NCBI GenBank assembly: GCA_910585545.1
Contig: CAJUFN010000002.1
Span: forward strand, 246,428-310,427
Length of the DNA stretch: 64,000 bases
Direction: 5' to 3'
Origin: an uncultured Lachnospiraceae bacterium
GTDB taxonomy: Bacteria > Bacillota > Clostridia > Lachnospirales > Lachnospiraceae
Shown here: piece after piece, positions 16,925 to 25,559 of the stretch
Numbering within the stretch: position 1 is the first letter of the stretch
Layout: every line of letters begins with the position of its first letter
The notes under the pieces: model-generated
Told to the model about the DNA's origin: nothing
The model's database searches: none
What the model saw: only the letters and a program-made list of their open reading frames with translations
Position numbers and translations under genes: made by a program

Positions 16925-17713
16925 TTATCCCAAAGCAACATCCAAAATCATCATAATAACAAATCCGGCTGCAAATCCGATTGTCCCTATATTCGAATGT
17001 TCTCCTTCTGCGGTCTCCGGTATCAACTCTTCCACCACCACATACATCATAGCGCCTGCCGCAAATGCAAGCAGATACGGAAGCATAGGCTCTATATAAG
17101 AAGCAATTGCAATCGTGACAGCCGCCGCAAGCGGTTCTACAATACCAGAAGCACTTCCCATAAAAAATGCCTTTTTCCTGCTGACAGAGGCACTTTTTAA
17201 TGGAAGAGAAATAATCGCTCCTTCGGGAAAATTCTGTATGGCGATACCGATTGCCAGTGCAAATGCACTCATCAGCGTAATCTCGTGATTTTTAGACATC
17301 ATTCCTGCAAATGCAACACCGACTGCCATTCCCTCCGGAATATTATGAAGTGTTACCGCCAAAATAAGCATTGTTGATTTTCCGAATCCGCTTTTCATAC
17401 CTTCCGGCTCATTATGATCCAGATGAAGATGCGGTACGATTTTATCCATTAAAAGTAAAAATGCAATTCCAAGTACAAATCCTACAGCTGCCGGTACAAA
17501 TGCCATTTTCCCAAGATTCTGCGACATATCCATCGCAGGTATCAAAAGAGACCAGACAGATGCCGCAATCATCACTCCTGACGCAAAACCAAGAAGCATT
17601 TTCTGCACAGACGGCTTTATCTCATTTCGAAGGAAAAATACACAGGCAGAACCCAACATAGTTCCCAAAAACGGAATCATGATTCCTATCAGAATTTCCA
17701 TATTAAATCTCAT
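16925..17713 (-). CDS. ZIP family divalent metal transporter (ZupT-like)
   Basis: Imports zinc or other divalent metals through the membrane. The 262-residue protein has about eight membrane segments and the two metal-site motifs of the family, HNIPEG (in LHNIPEGMAVGV) and NFPEG (in IQNFPEGAIISL). A His-containing loop HLHLDHNEPEG lies before the first motif. It starts three bases behind the pflA stop, so it appears to be the last gene of the pflB transcript. GGAAGTAAGG precedes the ATG. The exact metal (Zn, Fe or Mn) cannot be told. Confidence 0.92.
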   Translation of the reverse strand: MRFNMEILIGIMIPFLGTMLGSACVFFLRNEIKPSVQKMLLGFASGVMIAASVWSLLIPAMDMSQNLGKMAFVPAAVGFVLGIAFLLLMDKIVPHLHLDHNEPEGMKSGFGKSTMLILAVTLHNIPEGMAVGVAFAGMMSKNHEITLMSAFALAIGIAIQNFPEGAIISLPLKSASVSRKKAFFMGSASGIVEPLAAAVTIAIASYIEPMLPYLLAFAAGAMMYVVVEELIPETAEGEHSNIGTIGFAAGFVIMMILDVALG

Positions 17714-17716
17714 ATC

Positions 17717-18472
17717 TTACCTTACTTCCTTTAACGCTTTTATTACGATTTCCCTGGCTTTTTTCGCATCCTCTTTTGTCATACTATTGGTTCCCTCCAA
17801 AGGGTAGGAAAGTCCAAGTGCCTCGTACTTCTTAACCCCCATCGTATGATACGGAAGAACATCCAGCCCTTTGAGATTTTTATACTTTCCGATAAGATGT
17901 CCAAGTGCCGTTAATTCCTCTTCCTTATCTGTAATCCCCGGAACTGCCACATGACGTATCACCATCGGTATGCCTGCAGCTTCAAGAGCATCTGCAAAAG
18001 CGATTACCGGCTTCTGATCCTGCCCGGTTAGTTTCACATGGCCTTGTGCAAGACTGTGTTTGATATCCAGAAGTACTAAGTCCACATACTTAAAAAGCTC
18101 CGCAAACTCTTCTGCACGTTCTTTCCTGTATACGATTCCCGATGTGTCAAGACATGTATGGATACCTCTGCTTTTTGCTTCTTTGAAAAGGCGAGTCAAA
18201 AACGGAAGCTGCATGAGCGGTTCTCCGCCGGTTGCTGTGATTCCCCCATTTCTATAAAATGTCGTATTCTTTTCATATGCCGACATGATTTCTTCCACCG
18301 TCATCTTTCGGCCTTTGCCCATCTCCCACGTATCCGGATTGTGGCAATACTGACAGCGCATCGGACATCCCTGAAAAAAGACGACAAAACGAATTCCGGG
18401 ACCGTCAACGGTCCCGAAACTCTCTGTGGAATGTATATATCCTTGATTTACTTCCTGATTAGATTTCATCAT
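17717..18472 (-). CDS. pflA: Pyruvate formate-lyase activating enzyme (radical SAM)
   Basis: Uses S-adenosylmethionine and a 4Fe-4S cluster to place the glycyl radical on formate lyase. The cluster motif CPMRCQYCHNP (CxxxCxxC) and the family start GYIHSTESFGTVDGPGIRF are clear. The start is uncertain: ATG codons lie at 18496, 18472 and 18469, all inside the end of the glycyl-radical gene, and none has a strong ribosome-binding site. I give 18472. The overlap suggests translational coupling to its substrate subunit. Confidence 0.95.
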   Translation of the reverse strand: MMKSNQEVNQGYIHSTESFGTVDGPGIRFVVFFQGCPMRCQYCHNPDTWEMGKGRKMTVEEIMSAYEKNTTFYRNGGITATGGEPLMQLPFLTRLFKEAKSRGIHTCLDTSGIVYRKERAEEFAELFKYVDLVLLDIKHSLAQGHVKLTGQDQKPVIAFADALEAAGIPMVIRHVAVPGITDKEEELTALGHLIGKYKNLKGLDVLPYHTMGVKKYEALGLSYPLEGTNSMTKEDAKKAREIVIKALKEVR

Positions 18473-18701
18473 GGAATGTTCTTGAAATAACTTCATCCTG
18501 CTGCTCTTTTGTCAGCTTATTGAAGTTTACTGCATATCCGGATACACGAACTGTAAGCTGCGGATATTTTTCAGGATGTGCCTGAGCGTCTAATAATGTA
18601 TCTTTTGTAAATACATTAACATTTAAGTGATGTCCGCCTTTTTCTGCATACCCATCTAATAATCCTACTAAATTATCAATCTGTGATTCACTAACGTTCA
18701 T
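18459..18701 (-). CDS. Separate glycyl-radical subunit of formate lyase (GrcA-like)
   Basis: This 80-residue protein equals the C-terminal domain of ordinary pyruvate formate-lyase: it carries NLVGLLDGYAEKGGHHLN and the radical motif RVSGYAVNF with Gly55. It has its own strong AAAGGAGG and ATG, 43 bases behind the stop of the main subunit and in a different frame, so it is a true separate gene and not a nonsense break. It resembles the autonomous spare-part protein GrcA/YfiD, but here it should be the obligatory radical carrier because the main subunit has no such domain. Confidence 0.93.
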   Translation of the reverse strand: MNVSESQIDNLVGLLDGYAEKGGHHLNVNVFTKDTLLDAQAHPEKYPQLTVRVSGYAVNFNKLTKEQQDEVISRTFHDEI

Positions 18702-18744
18702 TGAAAAATCCTCCTTTAATAATAATTTTCTTCTATACTATAAT

Positions 18745-20826
18745 TTATTCTTCTTCACCGCCAAGGTTTGGTTCGCAACATGCACAATCCGGTTCTAATT
18801 CGAATTCGATATCGCCAAAGAATACTGCGTCATCTTTTCCGAGTGCTCCTGGAATGATAGAGAATGTATTAGAAATACCATCCTGAGCATCTTTGAACGG
18901 AAGCTTAGATACAGAGCTAAGTGATGCAACAGCACCCTTCGTATCACGTCTGTGCATTGGGTTTGCACCCGGAGCAAATGCTTCTCCTGCTTTTCTTCCG
19001 TCTGGTGTAGAACCTGTAGCCTTACCATATACAACGTTTGATGTAATTGTAAGAATAGATGTTGTAGGGATACCTCCACGGTATGTGTGGTTACCTTTTA
19101 CATATGACATAAAGTCATGTACGATATCATAAGCGATATTGTCTACGCGGTCATCATCATTACCGTATTTTGGGAAATCTCCTTCTACTTCGTAATCTAC
19201 AACAATGCCGTTTTCATCACGGACTGTTTTTACTTTTGCATATTTAATTGCTGATAAAGAGTCAGCTACTACGGAAAGACCTGCGATACCTGTAGCAAAC
19301 CATCTTGTCACTTTCTTATCATGAAGCGCCATCTGAACTCTTTCATAGCAATATTTGTCATGCATATAATGAATGATATTCAAAGTATTTACATATACTC
19401 TTGCAAGCCATTTCATCATATCATGGAATTTCTTCATAACCTCATCATAATCAAGGTATTCAGAAGTGATCGGACGATATTCCGGTCCTACCTGTTTCTT
19501 GCTAACTTCATCCACACCACCGTTGATTGCGTACAATAAACATTTTGCAAGGTTTGCTCTTGCACCGAAGAACTGCATCTCTTTACCGATTCTCATAGAA
19601 GATACACAGCATGCGATTGCATAGTCATCACCATGTGTTACACGCATCAAATCATCATTTTCATACTGGATAGAAGATGATGCAATGGATGTCTTTGCAC
19701 AGAAACGTTTGAAGCTTTCCGGAAGTCTTGTAGACCAAAGTACTGTCAGGTTTGGCTCCGGAGCTGTTCCAAGGTTCTGTAATGTATGAAGGTAACGGAA
19801 GGACATCTTTGTTACGAGCGGACGTCCGTCAATACCCATACCACCGATAGATTCTGTTACCCATGTAGGGTCTCCGGAGAATAATGCGTTGTACTCCGGT
19901 GTTCTTGCGAATTTTACAAGACGCAGCTTCATAATAAAGTGGTCTACGAATTCCTGGATCTGTTCTTCTGTAAATGTGCCATTCTTAAGGTCACGTTCTG
20001 CGTAGATGTCAACAAATGTAGAAGTACGTCCAAGGGACATTGCAGCGCCATTCTGCTCTTTGATCGCTGCAAGGTATCCGAAGTATAACCACTGGATCGC
20101 TTCCTGTACGTTCTGAGCTGGTCTGGAAATATCACATCCGTAAATATTACCTAACTCTCTTAATTCTTTTAATGCTTTGATCTGCTCGGATAATTCCTCA
20201 CGCTGTCTTGTAACATCAGAGTACATAATAGTTCTTGTTGTATCTTTCTGATGCTGTTTTTCTTCGATAAGTCTGTCCACACCATAAAGAGCAACACGTC
20301 TGTAATCGCCGATGATACGTCCGCGTCCGTAAGCATCCGGCAAACCTGTGATGATATGGCTTGAACGGCAAGCTCTCATCTCCGGTGTATATGCGTCAAA
20401 TACACCTTCATTGTGTGTCTTTCTGTGTTTTGTAAAGAATTCTACGATCTCAGGATCTACATGATATCCATTGTCTTCACAAGCCTTTACTGCCATACGG
20501 ATACCGCCGTAAGGCTGAAGAGAACGTTTGAAAGGTTTATCTGTCTGGAAACCTACGATTTTTTCTTTGTCTTTATTTAAATATCCAGGTCCATGAGAAG
20601 TAATTGTGGAAATGATCTTTGTATCCATATCCAATACTCCGCCTTTTTCCTGTTCCTGCTTTGTCAAATCCATAACCTGAGCCCAGAGCTCTTTTGTTGC
20701 TTCAGTAGCATCCGTCAAAAAGGAATCATCACCTTCATATGGTGTGTAGTTCTTCTGAATGAAGTCTCTAACATTAATTTCTTTTTCCCAGATTCCGCCT
20801 GTAAAATCTGTCCATTCCTGTCTCAT
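18745..20826 (-). CDS. pflB: Formate acetyltransferase (pyruvate formate-lyase) main subunit, lacking the glycyl-radical domain
   Basis: Cleaves pyruvate with CoA to acetyl-CoA and formate in fermentation. The catalytic Cys pair is present (Cys406-Cys407 in AIACCVSSMRIGKEMQFF). The protein stops after LEPDCACCEPNLGGEEE at 693 residues, about 60-70 short of the usual 750-760, exactly before the radical domain that is encoded separately at 18459-18701. AGGAGG precedes the ATG. It is the first gene of pflB, glycyl subunit, pflA and ZIP transporter. Confidence 0.96.
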   Translation of the reverse strand: MRQEWTDFTGGIWEKEINVRDFIQKNYTPYEGDDSFLTDATEATKELWAQVMDLTKQEQEKGGVLDMDTKIISTITSHGPGYLNKDKEKIVGFQTDKPFKRSLQPYGGIRMAVKACEDNGYHVDPEIVEFFTKHRKTHNEGVFDAYTPEMRACRSSHIITGLPDAYGRGRIIGDYRRVALYGVDRLIEEKQHQKDTTRTIMYSDVTRQREELSEQIKALKELRELGNIYGCDISRPAQNVQEAIQWLYFGYLAAIKEQNGAAMSLGRTSTFVDIYAERDLKNGTFTEEQIQEFVDHFIMKLRLVKFARTPEYNALFSGDPTWVTESIGGMGIDGRPLVTKMSFRYLHTLQNLGTAPEPNLTVLWSTRLPESFKRFCAKTSIASSSIQYENDDLMRVTHGDDYAIACCVSSMRIGKEMQFFGARANLAKCLLYAINGGVDEVSKKQVGPEYRPITSEYLDYDEVMKKFHDMMKWLARVYVNTLNIIHYMHDKYCYERVQMALHDKKVTRWFATGIAGLSVVADSLSAIKYAKVKTVRDENGIVVDYEVEGDFPKYGNDDDRVDNIAYDIVHDFMSYVKGNHTYRGGIPTTSILTITSNVVYGKATGSTPDGRKAGEAFAPGANPMHRRDTKGAVASLSSVSKLPFKDAQDGISNTFSIIPGALGKDDAVFFGDIEFELEPDCACCEPNLGGEEE

Positions 20827-20884
20827 TACATGCCTCCTAAATTTTTACTTTTTTTATATTATTTTTAATAATATTCTCTTTTAA

Positions 20885-20913
20885 ATTATAGGTATTTACA
20901 AAAAGCATGTCAA
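20885..20913 (-). promoter_or_regulatory. Consensus sigma-A promoter of pflB
   Basis: Minus strand: TTGACA (20913-20908), 17-base spacer, TATAAT (20890-20885). Both hexamers are perfect, predicting very strong constitutive transcription and a leader of about 50 bases. Confidence 0.93.
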
Positions 20914-20991
20914 TCATGTTTGTATAAAAATACAATAATTTTGCACATACTAAATCAAAAAGAATTTTTCTCTTTTCGGAAAGGATTTTCT

Positions 20992-21990
20992 ATGCCAAAA
21001 TTTGATTTTTTGAAGACATTTAAAATTGCATTCGGATGTTGTCTTGGATATACGATTGCCCAGCTATTAGGTTTAAATTACAGTACCTCCGTCATCACCA
21101 TTACCTTACTTAGTATTCTGAATACAAAAAAAGAAACCCTGACGACTGCCCGGAAACGTCTGCTCGCTTTCTTTGGTGCAGCTTTTCTTAGCTTTTTTAT
21201 TTTTCAGATACTTTATGATTCTCTGCTCAGTATTTTTTTATACCTGATTTTTTATTACCTGTATTGTCAATATTTTAAATGCGTAGAAGGTTTTTCCATG
21301 AGCACCGTCCTGATGCTTCATCTATGGAAGGCTGGTATCTATACCATTCCTGCCCTCCTAAATGAATTTTTTCTCATGCTCATTGGCATTTTCATGGCTA
21401 TCCTTATGAACTTGTACATGCCCAACCGTATCAAACTTATACGAGCCGCGCAAAAAGATATGGAGCGGCAAATCTCAACAATTTTATTTACTATGTCCAA
21501 ATCTATCTTTCATGATAAAGTTGACGAAAACATTGCTTCACAGCTTGAAAAGCTGCAAACTACATTGGCCGAAACCTACGTCCATGCCAAATATACCGAA
21601 AATAATTTTATTTTTAAAGATATGAGCTACTATTCCTCCTATATCCAGATGCGTTTTTCACAATACGAGCTGCTCAAACGCATCCACATCAATCTGCCAA
21701 GACTTAAGGAAACATACCATCAGACCGCACTCGTCTCCACCTTTATGAACATAACTGCTGTCTCCATGCATGAATACAATAATGCAGAAGATTTACTGCA
21801 TTATCTTTCAACGCTACGCATAAAATTCAAGGCAGCCCCTTTGCCTAAGACTCGTATCGAATTCGAATCTCGTGCTATCTTATTTGAAATCGTAAACGAA
21901 TTGGAAGAGATTTTGATGCTCAAAAAGCAATTTGCGGATAACCTGACTCCATATCAGATAGAAACTTTCTGGAAACATCAAAATACTTGA
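20992..21990 (+). CDS. Aromatic acid exporter family membrane protein (ArAE/DUF939 type)
   Basis: The 332-residue protein has an N-terminal half with about four to six membrane segments (for example FGCCLGYTIAQLLGLNYSTS and the two hydrophobic stretches after it) and a soluble helical C-terminal half. This is the layout of the ArAE_1 family, whose members are thought to export aromatic or organic acids. I start at the ATG at 20992 because GGAAAGGA stands before it; an ATG at 20920 has none. It diverges from pflB. The substrate is unknown. Confidence 0.8.
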   Translation: MPKFDFLKTFKIAFGCCLGYTIAQLLGLNYSTSVITITLLSILNTKKETLTTARKRLLAFFGAAFLSFFIFQILYDSLLSIFLYLIFYYLYCQYFKCVEGFSMSTVLMLHLWKAGIYTIPALLNEFFLMLIGIFMAILMNLYMPNRIKLIRAAQKDMERQISTILFTMSKSIFHDKVDENIASQLEKLQTTLAETYVHAKYTENNFIFKDMSYYSSYIQMRFSQYELLKRIHINLPRLKETYHQTALVSTFMNITAVSMHEYNNAEDLLHYLSTLRIKFKAAPLPKTRIEFESRAILFEIVNELEEILMLKKQFADNLTPYQIETFWKHQNT

Positions 21991-22071
21991 ACTTTTCCAA
22001 ATGATATAGTATACTGAGAAAATCGAGACAAATACTAATAGACAATTCAAACTAAATATAGATTTCCATAT

Positions 22072-22145
22072 GTCGCTATAGCTCAGCTGGATAGAGCGAC
22101 CGCCTCCTAAGCGGTAGGCCGGAGGTTCAAATCCTCTTAGCGACG
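22072..22145 (+). tRNA. tRNA-Arg (anticodon CCU)
   Basis: Full cloverleaf: acceptor GTCGCTA with TAGCGAC, D arm GCTC/GAGC, anticodon arm ACCGC-CTCCTAA-GCGGT with CCT at the centre, T arm GGAGG-TTCAAAT-CCTCT, discriminator G; no encoded CCA. Its 3' part is duplicated downstream (23852), so the gene served as an integration site. Confidence 0.97.
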
Positions 22146-22246
22146 TCTAAAGAAATGCCGAGAATACTGGTGTTCCAGAATTCTCGGTATTCTCTTTATC
22201 TCCAAGTTTGCTAATCAAAATGGCGTTTCTGCTAATTATTCCAAAA
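22104..22246 (+). repeat. 143-bp direct repeat, copy A (3' part of tRNA-Arg plus flank)
   Basis: From CTCCTAAGC inside the anticodon loop through the terminator hairpin to CCAAAA. It matches 23852-23994 in 141 of 143 positions. Such tRNA-end duplications mark att sites of integrated elements. Confidence 0.95.
22158..22187 (+). terminator. Hairpin terminator of the tRNA gene
   Basis: CCGAGAATACTGG, TGTT, CCAGAATTCTCGG forms a 13-bp stem with one mismatch, followed by TATTCTCTTTATC. The T tract is interrupted. Confidence 0.75.
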
Positions 22247-22270
22247 GTTATATAAAGAAGGTGTTTAATA

Positions 22271-22870
22271 ATGGCTCAGAAAGATACAGAAATTATAGTT
22301 AAAAGCGATGCAGAAGTTACCATTGTGAAAACAGTGCTTTAAACAGATCTGTAAAAAGAAATATAAAGCTTTTCCCAGATGATTTTCGTTTTCAGTTGAC
22401 AGAGGAAGAATATGATTTTTTGAGCGTATCAGCAGTGTTGAGTTGAAACAGTTGGAATATCAAAAGCAGACAGGCAAAAAATTAGAGCAGATATTTGAGT
22501 ACATATCCGAGCATGAGGAATCCAGTCAAAAGGTATTTTTTAATGGACAGATTTATGATGAGTTCAGTTTGATAGTGAATTTGATTCAAAAGGCAGATAA
22601 AGAAATCAATCTCATAGACAGATATGTGGATGTTTGGACATTGAATCTGCTTTCAAAGAAAAAGTCTGATGTTGCAGTAACTATTTATACGCAGAAACAG
22701 ACGAAGCTAACGAAAGCTGATGTCAAAAATTTCAATGCACAGTACCCGACATTGAAAATAAAGTATACCAAAGTATTCCATGACAGGTTTTTGATTATGA
22801 CCGAACGACGCCTATCATGTAGGGGCATTTTTAAAAGATGCAGGAAAAAGTGTTTTGACCTTTTTCGCAC
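22271..22870 (+). pseudogene. Decayed ORF6N-domain protein gene, copy 1
   Basis: The frame opens with MAQKDTEIIVKSDAEVT and stops after 23 codons. In other frames one reads LFPDDFRFQLTEEEYDF, the start of an ORF6N (phage anti-repressor-like) domain, which jumps straight to FERISSVE, missing the middle present in copy 2. It continues through FFNGQIYDEFSLIV and KVFHDRFLI, where another frameshift follows. The C-terminal part resembles a phospholipase D-like fold seen in copy 2. The end of this relic runs in frame into the start of the next gene, giving a misleading long open frame from 22443. Confidence 0.8.
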
Positions 22871-22997
22871 ATTAGCGGGTATGCACCTATCAATTTTTGA
22901 AAAAACGTATTATACTAATGTTGCTAAAATTTCCGAGCAGGCAAGTCACAATCCTGCTGTCAGACAAACCGTTGCCAGAAAGGGACAAATTTTATAT

Positions 22998-23846
22998 ATG
23001 GAAAACAATAAAATGAAAGTTTTTGAAGATAGAAAAATCCGCACCGCTTGGGACGAAGAACATGAAGAATGGTATTTCTCGGTTGTGGATGTGGTGGCTG
23101 TACTGACGGACAGCGTTGACCCAAAACAATATATCAAAAAAATGAGAAGCCGTGACCCAGAGCTTAACAGCAAGTGGGGTACAATTTGTACCCCAGTTCA
23201 AATGATTGCGGCAGATGGAAAAAAGAGAAAAATACAAGCGGCTACCATAGAGGGAATATTAAGGCTCGTTCAGTCAATCCCCTCACCGAAAGCAGAGCCT
23301 TTTAAGGCATGGTTAGCTACTGTTGGTGCGGAACGAATTGAGGAAACCATTGACCCAGAGCTTACGATTGACCGTGCTCTTGCTACATACCTGCAAAAAG
23401 GCTACACACGAGAATGGATAAATCAGCGGTTACAAGCTATCCAAGTCCGTAAGGAACTGACTGATGAATGGCAGGACAGAGGTGTAACTGGAGGCAAAGA
23501 ATATGCAATCTTAACCAATGAGATTACACGGGCTTGGTCTGGAATGAACACGCAGCAGTATAAAAAGCTGAAAGGCTTGAAAAAACAAAATCTGCGTGAC
23601 AACATGAGTACGACAGAGCTTATCTTGAATATGCTTGCGGAAACTTCCACAACCGACATATCCAAAGAGGAAAAGCCGACTACTTTTGAAGAAAATCAAA
23701 GGGTTGCCCGCCGTGGCGGACGAGTGGCGGGAATTGCAAGGCAGGCTCTGGAAGCAGAAACAGGAAAGCCTGTTATCACTTCCAAAAACGCCGTGGATTT
23801 TTCAAAGCTCATTGATGAGGTTGTAAAAGAGGTTGAGCAGAATTAA
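22998..23846 (+). CDS. BRO family (phage antirepressor-like) protein
   Basis: Intact 282-residue protein beginning MENNKMKVFEDRKIRTAW. It has the N-terminal BRO domain (WYFSVVDVVAVLTDS, then a KYIKKM-like helix and SKWGTICTPVQM) followed by a helical C-terminal part with an Arg/Gly-rich stretch ARRGGRVAGIARQALE. Such proteins are DNA-binding and common on phages and integrative elements. The true start is the ATG at 22998 with AAAGGGAC upstream; the open frame extends back only through the neighbouring pseudogene. It lies between the two tRNA-derived repeats and may be the sole surviving cargo of a small element. Role unknown. Confidence 0.85.
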   Translation: MENNKMKVFEDRKIRTAWDEEHEEWYFSVVDVVAVLTDSVDPKQYIKKMRSRDPELNSKWGTICTPVQMIAADGKKRKIQAATIEGILRLVQSIPSPKAEPFKAWLATVGAERIEETIDPELTIDRALATYLQKGYTREWINQRLQAIQVRKELTDEWQDRGVTGGKEYAILTNEITRAWSGMNTQQYKKLKGLKKQNLRDNMSTTELILNMLAETSTTDISKEEKPTTFEENQRVARRGGRVAGIARQALEAETGKPVITSKNAVDFSKLIDEVVKEVEQN

Positions 23847-23851
23847 CGTCA

Positions 23852-23994
23852 CTCCTAAGCGGTAGGCCGGAGGTTCAAATCCTCTTAGCGACGTCTAAAG
23901 AAATGCCGAGAATACTGGTGTTCCAGAATTCCCGGTATTCTCTTTATCTCCAAGTTTGCTAATCAAAATGGCATTTCTGCTAATTATTCCAAAA
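23852..23994 (+). repeat. 143-bp direct repeat, copy B
   Basis: Second copy, lying 1,748 bp after copy A and starting just behind the BRO-type gene. It differs at two positions; one weakens the terminator hairpin. It lacks the 5' half of the tRNA, so it is not a functional tRNA gene. Confidence 0.95.
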
Positions 23995-24048
23995 TTTGTA
24001 TAAAAAATCCTGCTAATAAGAAAGGCAAGAGTTTCTGGTTCAAAGATA

Positions 24049-24082
24049 TTAACTTTGTCACAAGTTGGGACGAAGTTATAAC
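24049..24082. repeat. Degenerate palindromic element
   Basis: TTAACTTTGTCACAAGTTGGGACGAAGTTATAAC is written here in two parts: TTAACTTTGTCACAA and GTTGGGACGAAGTTATAA. It is an imperfect copy of the perfect palindrome at 33022-33056. Confidence 0.6.
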
Positions 24083-24292
24083 ATCTACGTAGATAATTGT
24101 ACAGCTCACCCCGATATAAAAAGGGGTATGTACATAAGAAGGTAGCAGATGTTTGAGGAAAGAATTACCCAAATAAATAGAGCTTCAAAGGCTGCTCCAA
24201 AGGGTGAAAAGATATTGCAAGGGGTATCTCCTGGATTGCCCATTTTCTTTTTGGATTTGATGTGGTAAAAAATTTGTCGTATGGTATAACAA

Positions 24293-24996
24293 GAGCAGCG
24301 TAAGAGATTTCCAGAGGACTTCTGTTTCCAATTAACCAAAGAGGAGTTTGAAAACTTGAAATTCCAATCTGAAATCTCAAGTTTAGATGGAAATGGATAC
24401 GGTAGACGTCGTTATATGCCTTATGTGTATACGGAACAAGGAATTTCTATGTTGGCGAGTGTGTTGCGGAGCGAAATTGCTATCAATGCAAGTATTCGTA
24501 TAATGAGGACTTTCGTAGAGATTAGGCGTTTTATTGCCAACAATGCCCTGCTCTTTGAGCGTATCAGCAATGTAGAGAAGAAGCCAGTCAAAAGGTATTC
24601 TTTGACGGACAGATATATGATGCGTTCAGTTTGATAGTTAGCTTGATACAGAAAGCAGAGAAAGAGATTACGCTGATAGACGGGTATGTGGATGTAGGAA
24701 CACTTAACCTGTTAGTGAAGAAAAATAATGGTGTATCCGTTACAGTTTACACGCATCAGCGAACACGATTAAGCAATATGGATGTGCAAAATTTCAATGC
24801 ACAGTATCCTGCTTTGGAAGTGAAATATACAAGCGTGTTCCACGACAGATTTTTAATTCTGGACAGAAAAACAGCCTACCATATCGGAGCGTCTTTGAAA
24901 GATGCAGGCAAGAAAACTTTTGGAATTACGCTGATTAACGATGAGAGTATAACGAAAGACATTTTGCAGCGTTTAGAATTAGAAACAGAAGAATAG
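24293..24996 (+). pseudogene. Decayed ORF6N-domain protein gene, copy 2
   Basis: One frame gives RFPEDFCFQLTKEEFENL and on to YVYTEQGISMLASVLRS and IMRTFVEIRRFIANN, the core of an ORF6N protein. The frame then shifts near 24586 and continues as FFDGQIYDAFSLIVSL, NAQYPALEVKYTSVFHDRF and GASLKDAGKKTFGITL, to a stop at 24996. The N-terminal part is missing or scrambled. It is a paralogue of the relic at 22271-22870; both are broken. An element-borne regulator or DNA-damage-type protein is the likely ancestor. Confidence 0.8.
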
Positions 24997-25002
24997 AAAT
25001 TT

Positions 25003-25034
25003 AAAAAAGGCAGTCCTCAAAAGATTGCCTTTCA
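25003..25034 (+). terminator. Probable terminator after ORF6N relic
   Basis: AAAGGCA and TGCCTTT pair across a 13-base loop; the T tract is very short, so activity is doubtful. It is followed by another perfect inverted repeat, AGGTCACAA-T-TTGTGACCT (25053-25071). Confidence 0.5.
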
Positions 25035-25190
25035 CCATACATACAAAACTTGAGGTCACAATTTGTGACCTTAAAAAAATGCAAATAATTTAAACTATTC
25101 TGGGATTAGTTGTCAAATGCAGAATTCCGAACTATTTTTAGAAAACGAAATGTTTCTCTACTTTACCTGTTTATAGAAAAATATTGCAAG

Positions 25191-25274
25191 AGTAAGATTT
25201 TTGTTGAGGGAACAAACAACCGTTTAAAGGTGATAAAGCAGATAATTGCGGAAGAACCTCAAGCTTTAAAATGA
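25191..25274 (+). pseudogene. Transposase C-terminal scrap
   Basis: A 27-codon stretch reads SKIFVEGTNNRLKVIKQI and ends at TGA. The VEGTNNRLKVIK motif matches the C-terminal part of ISL3-like transposases. No start, remaining domain or terminal inverted repeats are seen. The rest of 24997-25376 holds inverted repeats and no gene that I can support. Confidence 0.55.
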
Positions 25275-25376
25275 TCATAAAGGAATTGCCAAAAAATAAT
25301 TGCACTGCTATATTAAGCATATGCATGGTAATTCAAAAAAGTTGTTTGAATTGCCAGACAATTATGGAGGATTAAA

Positions 25377-25559
25377 ATGATGGACAATAAGCGGACAAAT
25401 ACTGTAAAATTCTACACATCTAGTGGTTGGTTCAGATCAAAAAAAATTACAATTGAAGGAAATGCTACTTTAAAAGGTACAATTGATGGGTTAGATGCAA
25501 AGAAGTTATATTACTTAACTTTCAGCGCACCTAGTAACTTTAGTGGAGCAGTATATTAA
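25377..25559 (+). CDS. Small hypothetical protein (60 aa) coupled to TraX-family gene
   Basis: GGAGG precedes the ATG pair, and the stop overlaps the ATG of the next gene as TAATG, so it is very probably translated. The product (MMDNKRTNTVKFYTSSGWF... to NFSGAVY) is soluble with beta-rich character; no family is recognised. Loss of an originally longer protein is possible. Confidence 0.6.
   Translation: MMDNKRTNTVKFYTSSGWFRSKKITIEGNATLKGTIDGLDAKKLYYLTFSAPSNFSGAVY

Noticed and set aside
18702..18744. Gap between pflB and the glycyl-radical gene as a sequencing error
   Set aside because: The two parts are in different frames and the gap contains a stop, a strong ribosome-binding site and an ATG, so a single-base error cannot explain it.
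22443..22997. N-terminal extension of the BRO protein by 185 residues
   Set aside because: The extension encodes the frameshifted tail of an ORF6N relic, unrelated to BRO; the ATG at 22998 has its own ribosome-binding site.
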